DNA of 64,000 nucleotides, taken from NCBI RefSeq assembly GCF_918698245.1, contig NZ_CAKKMS010000002.1, positions 682,001-746,000 of the forward strand. The letters run 5' to 3'. The DNA comes from Pedobacter sp. Bi126. Lineage in GTDB: Bacteria > Bacteroidota > Bacteroidia > Sphingobacteriales > Sphingobacteriaceae. The position numbers were made by a program, and so were the translations under genes. This document shows, piece by piece, positions 34,478 to 42,800 of this stretch. The notes beneath the pieces are model-generated. The model was not told the DNA's origin. It did no database searches and saw only the letters and a program-made list of their open reading frames with translations. How positions within the stretch are numbered: the stretch's first letter is position 1; every line of letters begins with the position of its first letter.

Positions 34478-35599
34478 ATGCATAGATTTCTTTCTGCTTT
34501 GTTTTTTTTGCCGCTGCTCTTTATACTTTCTTGTCAATCTAACCAGGCTAAAGAAGAAGAACGAGCTAAACACAAGCAAGATTCTTTAGCCTCATGCGAA
34601 AAAAATATGCCGAGCCGTTTTGGTGCGGTGAAAGATGCCTCAAGTTTTGCTTCCAACAATAAAGTAAGCCATGAAGGCATGGTTTTAATTCCAGCAGGCG
34701 AGTTCGCCATGGGCGCTTCTGATAAAGAGGGTAGAGATGACGAATACCCGCAACATCGGGTCAAAGTCTCTCCTTTCTGGATTGATGCTACTGAAGTAAC
34801 CAATGCCAGTTTTAAAAAGTTTGTTGATGCTACCGGGTATCTTACTACGGCCGAGCGTAAACCAGATTGGGAAGAAATGAAAAAACAGCTTCCGGTAGGT
34901 ACGCCAAAACCACCCGACAGTGTTTTTGTTGCCGCCTCTTTGGTTTTCTACCAGCCTAAAAGTGTTACTTCATTAAATGATGCCTCGCAATGGTGGCGTT
35001 GGGTTAAAGGCGCCAATTGGAAACATCCTCATGGGCCTGGCAGCGATATTAAAGGAAAAGAAAACTTTCCGGTGGTACATGTATCCTGGGATGATGCCAT
35101 GGCCTATTGTAAATGGTCGGGTAAACGTTTACCAACAGAGGCAGAGTGGGAGTATGCCGCAAGAGGTGCTTTGAAAAATGAAAAATACCCATGGGGGAAC
35201 GAAGATATAGAAAAAGGTAAAGTAAAAGCCAATACCTGGCAGGGGAGCTTCCCAGTTAAAAACACCAATTGGGATGGTTTTAATGGTTTAGCTGCAGTGA
35301 AAAAATTTAAGCCGAATGGTTATGGACTTTATGATATGGCGGGCAACGTATGGGAGTGGTGCAGCGATTGGTACCGGCCTGATTATTATAGCAAGCTTTC
35401 AGCGTTGAGCACCAATCCTAAAGGTCCTTCAGACAGTTACGATCCTATGGAGCCGACTATACCTAAAAGAGTGGTAAGGGGTGGTTCTTTTATGTGCAAC
35501 GCCTCTTATTGCAAAGGTTACCGGGTAACATCGAGAATGAAAACTTCTGTTGATACAGGCTTAGAGCATACCGGTTTTAGGTGCGTGAGCACTAACTAA
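34478..35599 (+). CDS. Formylglycine-generating-enzyme (SUMF1) lipoprotein
   Basis: 373 residues. A type II signal peptide ends in ILSC (Cys19), so the protein is anchored in the cell envelope. The FGE-sulfatase domain starts at about 67 ('HEGMVLIPAGEFAMGA') and includes 'FWIDATEVTNASFKKFVD', 'LPTEAEWEYAARG' and 'YDMAGNVWEWCSDWY'. Both catalytic cysteines of true FGEs are present in 'RGGSFMCNASYCKGYR' (Cys340 and Cys345, matching Cys336/Cys341 of the human enzyme). Many SUMF1-like proteins lack them, so oxidation of a sulfatase cysteine to formylglycine is plausible. No sulfatase gene is in the window. Confidence 0.88.
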   Translation: MHRFLSALFFLPLLFILSCQSNQAKEEERAKHKQDSLASCEKNMPSRFGAVKDASSFASNNKVSHEGMVLIPAGEFAMGASDKEGRDDEYPQHRVKVSPFWIDATEVTNASFKKFVDATGYLTTAERKPDWEEMKKQLPVGTPKPPDSVFVAASLVFYQPKSVTSLNDASQWWRWVKGANWKHPHGPGSDIKGKENFPVVHVSWDDAMAYCKWSGKRLPTEAEWEYAARGALKNEKYPWGNEDIEKGKVKANTWQGSFPVKNTNWDGFNGLAAVKKFKPNGYGLYDMAGNVWEWCSDWYRPDYYSKLSALSTNPKGPSDSYDPMEPTIPKRVVRGGSFMCNASYCKGYRVTSRMKTSVDTGLEHTGFRCVSTN

Positions 35600-35628
35600 A
35601 GCCCTTTTCTGTTAAAGTTTAAATTACG

Positions 35629-35680
35629 CAAACGTTTGATCCTTATTTTATTAAATATTATTGTTTAGTTTGGTCCAAAC
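35629..35680. promoter_or_regulatory. Two palindromic operator candidates upstream of the sugar transporter
   Basis: CAAACGTTTG (35629-35638) and GTTTGGTCCAAAC (35668-35680) are both perfect palindromes, the second with an odd centre. They lie 24-75 bases before the transporter ATG at 35704. Sites of this type suit LacI- or GntR-family sugar regulators. No such regulator is encoded nearby. Confidence 0.4.
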
Positions 35681-35703
35681 AAATTAAACCGAACCAAAAC
35701 TTT

Positions 35704-36990
35704 ATGCAACCAACAACTAAATCAGGTCAAACGCAAGGGCCAAAACCGCTTATTATCATTTGTGCCCTATTCTTTATTTTTGGCTTTGTAACCTGGGCAA
35801 ACGGAACATTAATTCCTTTCTTTAAATTATCTTTCGGATTATCAAACTTACAGGCATTCTTCGTAACCTTTGCATCGTATATGGCTTACTTCTTTTTAGC
35901 GCTGCCATCATCGTGGATACTTAAAAAAGTTGGCTTTAAAAATGGAATTGTTTTAGGCTTGGTTATTTTAGGCCTTGGTTCTTTGATATTTATACCTGCG
36001 GCACAAACCAGAACGTTTGGTTTGTTTTTAACTGGGATTTTTGTTCAGGGTGCAGCATTAGCTTTGTTGCAAACCGCATCAAACCCGTATTTAACCATTA
36101 TCGGCCCTATTGAAAGTGCTGCAAAACGGATCAGTATTGCAGGCATCTGTAATAAATTTGCCGGAATGATTGTGCCTTTGATTATGGGCAGTCTGTTTTT
36201 GAAAAATGCCTCAGAGGTGGAGAAACAGATCAAAGCGGCTACCGGCGCTGTGCACGAGCAGTTATTGAACGATGTTTTAGGCCGTGTAAATATGCCTTAT
36301 ATTGTTTTGGCAATCGTTTTCTGTCTTTTTGCGGTTTTTATTAAATTCACCGACCTTCCAGAAGTTGAAGTAGAAGAAGATGTGATCGATGAAAGCAAAG
36401 GAGAAGTGGTAAAACATACCAGTATTTTTCAATTCCCACACTTGTTCCTGGGTGCACTTTGTATTTTTGTATATGTAGGTGCAGAGGTTATGGCTGGCGA
36501 TATTATCGGCATTTACGGCCGAGAATTAGGTATTAGCGCAGAGATTAGCGGAAAGTTAACCTCTATTACGCTTTTCAGTATGTTAATCGGTTATATTATT
36601 GGTATCGTTACCATTCCAAAATACATCTCCCAGCAAAAAGCCCTTAGAATCTGTGCTATTTTAGGCATCATATTTACCATTTTATCTTTTGCAATTTCCA
36701 GCTGGTTTGCCGTAATTTTTGTAGCCCTATTGGGTTTAGCCAATTCATTAATGTGGCCGGCAATTTTCCCGCTGGGCATTAGCCACTTGGGTAAATTTAC
36801 CAAAATAGGTTCGGCGATTATGATTATGGGTATTGCAGGCGGTGCTTTAATGCCATTATTATATGCTTTCTTAAATGAAAAATTACATGTTAACTTTCAA
36901 CTGGCCTATCTTTTAACTGTGTTACCATGTTACTTATACATTCTGTATTTTGCGATAAAAGGTCATAAAGTAGGATTAAATTTAAAATAA
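35704..36990 (+). CDS. FucP-type sugar:H+ symporter (MFS)
   Basis: 428 residues with about 12 membrane helices. The N-terminal 'ALFFIFGFVTWANGTLIPFFKL' (about 20-41), 'QTASNPYLTIIGP' near 120-132 and 'GICNKFAGMIVPLIMG' near 145-160 are signatures of the fucose/glucose/galactose permease branch common in Bacteroidota. It resides in the inner membrane. The hexose used is not resolved. Two palindromic sites precede the gene; a terminator follows at 37016. Confidence 0.9.
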   Translation: MQPTTKSGQTQGPKPLIIICALFFIFGFVTWANGTLIPFFKLSFGLSNLQAFFVTFASYMAYFFLALPSSWILKKVGFKNGIVLGLVILGLGSLIFIPAAQTRTFGLFLTGIFVQGAALALLQTASNPYLTIIGPIESAAKRISIAGICNKFAGMIVPLIMGSLFLKNASEVEKQIKAATGAVHEQLLNDVLGRVNMPYIVLAIVFCLFAVFIKFTDLPEVEVEEDVIDESKGEVVKHTSIFQFPHLFLGALCIFVYVGAEVMAGDIIGIYGRELGISAEISGKLTSITLFSMLIGYIIGIVTIPKYISQQKALRICAILGIIFTILSFAISSWFAVIFVALLGLANSLMWPAIFPLGISHLGKFTKIGSAIMIMGIAGGALMPLLYAFLNEKLHVNFQLAYLLTVLPCYLYILYFAIKGHKVGLNLK

Positions 36991-37015
36991 CCAAAACCAA
37001 ATAAATTTTATGATT

Positions 37016-37047
37016 AAGCCCGGTCTTTAATTAGATTGGGCTTTCTT
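37016..37047 (+). terminator. Rho-independent terminator
   Basis: AAGCCC (37016-37021) and GGGCTT (37036-37041) arms followed by TCTTTT, placed 26 bases after the transporter stop. Confidence 0.65.
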
Positions 37048-37138
37048 TTGTCCTTAATTTTCAGTTATTTTGACGAATTATAAACGAGGCCTGAATCTCA
37101 AATCTCCAATCACAATACTCATATCTCAAATCACAATA

Positions 37139-37645
37139 ATGAATAAAGCTATTTTTCTCGACCGTGATGGTGTACTCAATCACGAAATATATGATTACAT
37201 CTGCCGTGTTGAAGATTTTAAAATCCTGGATTACCAGATTCCAGTATTAAAAAAACTATTTGATGAAGGTTATCTTTTAATTGTAATTACCAATCAGGGC
37301 GGTATTGCTTTAAAACGTTATACCGAGCAAGAGCTGGCCATTATGCACCAAATGCTCCAAAATGCTTTTATAGCTCAGGGAGCCGATATTGCAGGTTTTT
37401 ATTATTGTCCGCATCATCCAACTGTCGGTGGCGAATGCAAGTGCAGAAAACCTGCTTCGGGAATGATTTTAGATGCAATTGATATGTACAATATCGACCC
37501 GGCACAATCTATTATGATCGGCGATAAGCCAAGAGATGTTGAAGCTGCAAATGGGGCAGGAGTAAAGGGCATTCTAATCGAACCTGATGAGCAGATTAGT
37601 TATGAGAAAATAAAGGAAGTCCTTAGTCGGGAGTCTTTAGTCTAG
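37139..37645 (+). CDS. HAD-IIIA phosphatase, GmhB/histidinol-phosphatase-like
   Basis: 168 residues from the ATG at 37139. The frame opens earlier, at 37070, but the conserved HAD motif begins right after this ATG (MNKAIFLDRDGVLNHE: Asp8 nucleophile, Asp10 acid/base). Further HAD motifs are 'VITNQGGI' near 62-69 and 'MIGDKPRDVEAANGAG' near 136-151. The zinc-type loop 'YYCPHHPTVGGECKCRKP' (about 97-114), with Cys and His ligands, is characteristic of D-glycero-D-manno-heptose-1,7-bisphosphate phosphatases. It probably acts in heptose/LPS precursor synthesis. Confidence 0.85.
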   Translation: MNKAIFLDRDGVLNHEIYDYICRVEDFKILDYQIPVLKKLFDEGYLLIVITNQGGIALKRYTEQELAIMHQMLQNAFIAQGADIAGFYYCPHHPTVGGECKCRKPASGMILDAIDMYNIDPAQSIMIGDKPRDVEAANGAGVKGILIEPDEQISYEKIKEVLSRESLV

Positions 37646-37649
37646 GCGC

Positions 37650-37783
37650 GACTTACGAAGTTTAGGAGGGAAGGAGCGGTGAGTAACTTCGTAAGTCAGA
37701 AGCTTCAGAATTATATTACGATTTTCCCTGCCCATACTTACGAAATCCTTCTGTGCTTGTGCCCTTTAAGATTTCGTAAGATG
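37650..37783. repeat. Palindromic 'CTTACGAA' repeat, copy 1
   Basis: Contains an ACTTACGAAG/CTTCGTAAGT pair on the left and a TTACGAAATC/GATTTCGTAA-like pair (TTACGAAAT, ATTTCGTAAG) on the right, giving two hairpins. Two more copies follow at 38081 and 38348. There is no coding potential. Confidence 0.75.
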
Positions 37784-37894
37784 TCTATAAATATCATTTG
37801 GGCGTTTTAACACGCTGTACACTGTATCTTTTTGGCTGTCCTTCGGTAACGCCAGGGGCAATATTATTAAGTTAAGCAATGCGGCTGTCAGTCT

Positions 37895-37956
37895 GAGCGT
37901 AGTCGAAGACTTCTTGAGATAGATAAAACGCAAATAAATGCCCTTCGACTACGCTC
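37895..37956. repeat. Short inverted repeat with 'GTAGTCGAAG' arms
   Basis: GAGCGTAGTCGAAG (37895-37908) and CTTCGACTACGCTC (37943-37956) are perfect 14-bp arms. This type of hairpin is a common REP-like element in intergenic DNA of this group. Confidence 0.7.
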
Positions 37957-38080
37957 TCCGTAGGAGTCCTTTGGACAGGGTGACATCTTTTTGCGGTTTA
38001 TCCTTAACTCAATGACATTATCCTTCAAAAATGCCAGTCCAAAAGGACGCCGCTTCCATCGTTAACGCATTACAAAGCAA

Positions 38081-38205
38081 TGACTTACGGAGTTTACAGA
38101 GGAAATTGCACGGGAAAACTTCGTAAGTCAGAAGCCTGCGGATTTCTATTTCGTTTTGTACTTACGAAATCCTTCCGCGCCTTGCCCTTTGAGATTTCGT
38201 AAGAT
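38081..38205. repeat. Palindromic 'CTTACGAA' repeat, copy 2
   Basis: Same architecture as copy 1 with the inner bases 'CAGAGGAAATTGCACGGGAAA' shared almost exactly with copy 3. The left hairpin (GACTTACGGAGTTT / AACTTCGTAAGTC) and right hairpin (CTTACGAAATCCTTC / ATTTCGTAAGATG) are both present. Confidence 0.75.
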
Positions 38206-38347
38206 GCCCCGGCCACCTAGACCTGATTGAAATGGCATTCCGGTATTCGATTAATTTATCATTATTGAAAAGTTACCGGAATATAATGGAAAGCAGGACT
38301 GCAGAAACTGATCGGCACTGTTTCTGCTCTCCAAAAAAAATTGCAAT

Positions 38348-38475
38348 GACTTACGAAGTTTACAGAGGAAATTGCACGGGAAAGTTTCTTCAGTCAGAAG
38401 CCTGCAGATTTCTACTAATCTTTGATATACTTACGAAATCCTTCCACGCGCTGCCCATTGAGATTTCGTAAGATG
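38348..38475. repeat. Palindromic 'CTTACGAA' repeat, copy 3
   Basis: A third copy. Its left hairpin is weakened (AAGTTTCTTCAGTC instead of AACTTCGTAAGTC) while the right hairpin is intact. The 910-base gap 37646-38555 is thus mainly repeats; no gene is credible in it. Confidence 0.75.
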
Positions 38476-38555
38476 CCATAAAACAAAAAATCCTAAGTCT
38501 TAAACCGGAAATCCGACTCAAGACTTAGGACTAAAGACTTTCGACTTTATAATTC

Positions 38556-39215
38556 TTATTTCCCAGCAGCTTTAGCGTGGTCAGCTAAAAATGTAGCTAA
38601 ACCGCTATCTGTTAGTGGGTGTTTTAATAAACCAGCAATAGCAGCCAATGGTGCAGTAATTACATCAGCACCTAATTTAGCACAGTTAACGATGTGTAAT
38701 GGTCCGCGGATTGATGCAGCTAAAATCTGAGTTTCGTAACCGTAGTTATCAAAAATAGTTCTGATATCTTCAATTAAAACCAAACCATCGCTAGAAATAT
38801 CATCTAAACGGCCTAAGAACGGAGAAACATAAGTAGCTCCGGCTTTAGCAGCTAATAATGCCTGTCCGGCAGAAAAAATTAAAGTACAGTTGGTTTTAAT
38901 TCCTTTTGACGAGAAATATTTAATGGCTTTAACACCATCTTTAATCATTGGTACTTTTACTACAATTTTCGGGTTTAAAGCGGCTAAAGCTTCACCTTCT
39001 TTAACAATCTCATCGAAAGTAGTAGCAATAACTTCTGCACTTACGTTATCATCAACAATATCGCAGATCGCTTTATAATGGTTAATTACATTTTGTTCGC
39101 CAGTAATACCTTCTTTCGCCATTAAGCTAGGGTTGGTGGTTACGCCATCTAAAATGCCAAGATCTTGCGCTTCTTTGATTTGATCAAGATTTGCTGTGTC
39201 AATAAAAAATTTCAT
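38556..39215 (-). CDS. Transaldolase / fructose-6-phosphate aldolase family protein
   Basis: 219 residues, the short form typical of the TalC/FSA-like group. The start [13 protein letters not shown], '[13 protein letters not shown]' (24-36) and the Schiff-base lysine Lys87 in '[10 protein letters not shown]' are all present, and 'GLVLIEDI' and 'ILAASIRGP' follow. It transfers a dihydroxyacetone unit in the non-oxidative pentose phosphate pathway; some members act as F6P aldolases. Monocistronic, cytoplasmic. Confidence 0.9.
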   Translation of the reverse strand: MKFFIDTANLDQIKEAQDLGILDGVTTNPSLMAKEGITGEQNVINHYKAICDIVDDNVSAEVIATTFDEIVKEGEALAALNPKIVVKVPMIKDGVKAIKYFSSKGIKTNCTLIFSAGQALLAAKAGATYVSPFLGRLDDISSDGLVLIEDIRTIFDNYGYETQILAASIRGPLHIVNCAKLGADVITAPLAAIAGLLKHPLTDSGLATFLADHAKAAGK

Positions 39216-39305
39216 GTTTATAAATTCTTAAATATTTGAGTTTCTATGATTGAACCCTGAAGAATTTAGTTCCCCCTTCAGGGGATTAAGGGAAAAGAAA
39301 AAAAA

Positions 39306-39405
39306 GGGCAAGCACCTTCTATCGCACCGCTACAACCTTCTACCCTTGCTGTGTTCCCACCCTGGGGGAGTTCAAAGGGAGCTGGTCGTAAAAGACTTGC
39401 CCGCC
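39306..39405 (-). ncRNA. ffs: Signal recognition particle RNA (4.5S-type)
   Basis: On the minus strand the sequence begins about GGCGGGCAAGTC and ends GGTGCTTGCCC, so GGGCAAG ends pair. The middle 'CCCAGGGTGGGAACACAGCAAGGGT' region carries the SRP helix-8 features of the small bacterial type (GGGAACA.. and AGCAAGG internal loop) at about 39340-39366 that bind Ffh. An A/T-rich tail follows. The ends are approximate. It sits between the transaldolase and gltB. Confidence 0.8.
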
Positions 39406-39415
39406 ACAAAGGTAG

Positions 39416-39823
39416 AAAAAGATGTTGTTTCACAAAATGCATTTTTCTAATTTTTTAGTCATTTACGCTATGTAGCTGATTAGTAAATTAATAAAATTAA
39501 AATGTGTATTTTTAAACAAGCAAAATAAATAGCGAAACAAGAGGCTATCATATTGTATATTCATTTGTAAATGATTTTTTTATATATAAATACGCAATTA
39601 AAACGTTTTAGCCTTATTTTTTACAGAAAAACAGGAATTATTGTACAATATTATCATTATAAATGTTGCAATTATAAAGCTTAATTATTATCAATATTTT
39701 AATTTTAAAGCATTAAATTACTTAAGGACTAAAATTATTCAAAAAATCGTGTCAACTCTGTAATTTAAGATTTGTTTTTCGTATCTTAGTGTTTCCTATA
39801 CACTAACAACTAACGAGCAAAGA
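39416..39823. other. AT-rich upstream region of gltB with no gene
   Basis: About 400 bases of low-GC DNA between the SRP RNA and gltB. It should contain the gltBD promoter; TATCTTAG near 39783 resembles a -7 box with one mismatch, but nothing firmer is visible. Confidence 0.35.
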
Positions 39824-42800
39824 ATGGAACCAAACAGTGGATTGTACGATGCGCAATTTGAACACGATGCCTGCGGTATTGGGTTCGTTGCGCATGTGAA
39901 AGGGCGAAAATCGCATCAAATCATCTCTGATGCACTTACTATTTTAGAGAATCTAGATCATAGAGGGGCATGTGGAGCAGAACCAAATACAGGCGATGGT
40001 GCAGGTATTATGATTCAGATTCCTCACGAATTTTTTTACGACGAATGTTTAAAAGCTGGCTTTAGCCTACCAGAAACCAATAATTATGGTGTAGGTATGT
40101 TATTTATGCCAAAAGATATCAGATCGAGAGAAGAGTGCAGAGAATTGATTTACCGTGCCGCCGAAAAATTAGGCCTGGAAATTTTAGGCTTTAGAAAAGT
40201 TGATGTTGATACAACAGATATTGGCAATATGGCCCTTTCTGTTGAACCAGAAATTGAGCAGGTATTTATTGCCCGTCCTTATGCAGTAGCACCAGGGGCA
40301 GATTTCGAGCGTAAACTTTATATTTTTAAAAATTACCTGATTAAACTGATCGTAAACACCGTTCATGGTGGTAAAGATTTTTATATTGTTTCGCTTTCTG
40401 CACAAACCATTATATATAAAGGTCAGCTTACTTCTTTACAGGTACGTACATATTTTACCGATCTAACCGATAAGCGCATGGTTTCTGCTTTAGGTTTAGT
40501 TCACTCACGTTTTGCAACCAATACTTTCCCTTCATGGAGGTTGGCCCAGCCGTTCCGCTTTATTGCACATAATGGTGAAATCAATACTTTACAGGGAAAT
40601 TTAAACTGGTTTAGAGCGGGCGTTAAGTCTTTTGCTTCTGCTTACTTTACGCCGGAAGAATTAGATATGTTACTACCTGTAATTGATGAAACGAATTCAG
40701 ATTCAGGCTGTTTAGATAATGTTATTGAACTGTTGCTTCACTCTGGAAGAACCCTGCCTCATGTATTAATGATGTTGGTGCCGGAAGCCTGGGATGGTAA
40801 CGAAGATATGGATCCTGTTAAAAGGGCATTTTACGAATTCCATGCTACTTTAATGGAGCCATGGGACGGACCTGCAGCCATTGCTTTTACCGATGGTAAA
40901 TTAATCGGTGCTACTTTAGACCGTAATGGTCTTCGTCCTTCCCGTTATGCCATTACTTCTGATGACCGCGTAATTATGGGTTCTGAGGCCGGCGCATTAG
41001 CCATCGACCAAAGTACCGTAATTGAAAAAGGCCGTTTAACGCCAGGCAAAATGTTTGTGGTGGATATGGAGCAGGGTAGGATTATCAGCGATAACGAAAT
41101 TAAAGAAGAAGTTTGTGGTAAAAGCCCTTATGCCGATTGGATTAATCAATACCAGATCCGTTTAGAGGAATTACCTGAGCCACGTGTAATGTTCACAGGC
41201 TTATCTACAGAATCTATTTTTAAATATCAACAGGTTTTTGGTTACAGCAGGGAAGATGTAGATCTTTTGCTTAAACCAATGGCCATTGAAGGTAAAGAAC
41301 CAATCGGTTCGATGGGTACCGATACACCACTGGCTATTTTATCAAAACGTCCTCAGCATTTATCTTCTTATTTTAAGCAGTTATTTGCTCAGGTAACCAA
41401 TCCGCCAATTGATCCGATCAGGGAGAAAGTGGTAATGAGTTTGGCCAGTTTTATGGGTAGCATGGGTAACTTATTGGAAGAAACTCCAAAACAAGCGCAC
41501 TGTGTAGCCATTAAACACCCAATCTTGACCAATCAGGAATTAGAGAAGTTAAGAAGTATTGATACAGGTGTTTTCCAGGCGAAAACTTTACAGACTTATT
41601 TCAGGGCCGATGGTAAGCCGGGTGCTATGGCAAAAGCCTTAGACCGTTTATGCCGGTATGCGGTTGACGCGGTTGAAGATGGTTTCCAGGTAATTGTACT
41701 AACCGATAGGGCTATTGACTCTGAGCATGCTGCAATGCCTTCTTTATTGGCAGTTTCTGCTGTACACCATCACTTGATCCGCAAAGGATACCGTGGTGCT
41801 GTAGGTATTGTGATAGAGGCCGGCGATATTTGGGAAGTACATCATTTCGCCACCTTACTAGGCTTTGGTGTTACGGCGATTAACCCTTACCTGGCTTTAG
41901 AAACCATTAACGAGTTTAAAGCAGAATCGGGTTTATCAACAGAGCAGCTTACCAAAAACTATATCTACGCGGTAAATAGCGGTTTACTTAAAATTTTCTC
42001 TAAAATGGGAATCTCAACCTTACAATCATACCAGGGTGCGCAGATTTTCGAGATTTTAGGTTTAAATAAACAAGTAGTGAATACTTATTTCACCGGTGCA
42101 GTTTCACGTATTGGTGGTTTAGGGCTTGATGAAATTGCAAAAGAAACGTTAATTAAACATCACCGCAGTTTTGGTCCGTTAACAGAAACCGAAAACCTGT
42201 TACCAGCAGGTGGAACTTATAAATTCCGCCGTAAAGGTGAAGCGCATTTGTTTAACCCGCAAACCATTCACTTGTTGCAAAACGCAACCCGTAAAAACGA
42301 TTACAATATTTTCAAACAGTACTCTAAACTGGTGAATGAGCAAACACAACAAGCTTATACCATCCGTGGATTGTTCGAATTTAATTATAGCCGCCCATCG
42401 GTGCCTTTAAATGAGGTAGAATCTACTGAAGCAATTTTAAAAAGATTTGCAACAGGGGCAATGTCCTTCGGTTCAATTTCTCATGAGGCGCACTCTACTT
42501 TAGCCATTGCCATGAACCGTATCGGTGGAAAGAGCAATACCGGAGAGGGTGGTGAAGATGAAATGCGCTATACTAAATTGCCAAATGGCGATAGCATGCG
42601 TTCGGCAATTAAACAGGTTGCCTCTGCACGTTTTGGTGTAACCAGTTACTATTTAACCAATGCTGATGAGTTACAGATTAAAATGGCTCAGGGTGCTAAA
42701 CCAGGAGAAGGTGGTCAATTACCAGGACACAAAGTAGATGACTGGATTGCAAAAGTTCGTCACTCTACACCAGGCGTTGGTTTAATTTCACCTCCACCTC

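Noticed and set aside
37070..37138. Longer N-terminus for the GmhB-like phosphatase
   Set aside because: The extra 23 residues precede the conserved MNKAIFLDRDGV start and derive from a repetitive 'ATCTCAAAT' leader.
38232..38471. 79-codon open frame on the plus strand
   Set aside because: It overlaps copy 3 of a palindromic repeat, has no recognisable domain and no upstream signals.
37650..38475. CRISPR array
   Set aside because: Three copies are long, palindromic, diverged and unevenly spaced; there are no spacers or cas genes.
39250..39450. 66-codon plus-strand frame
   Set aside because: It overlaps the SRP RNA on the opposite strand and has no protein-like conservation.
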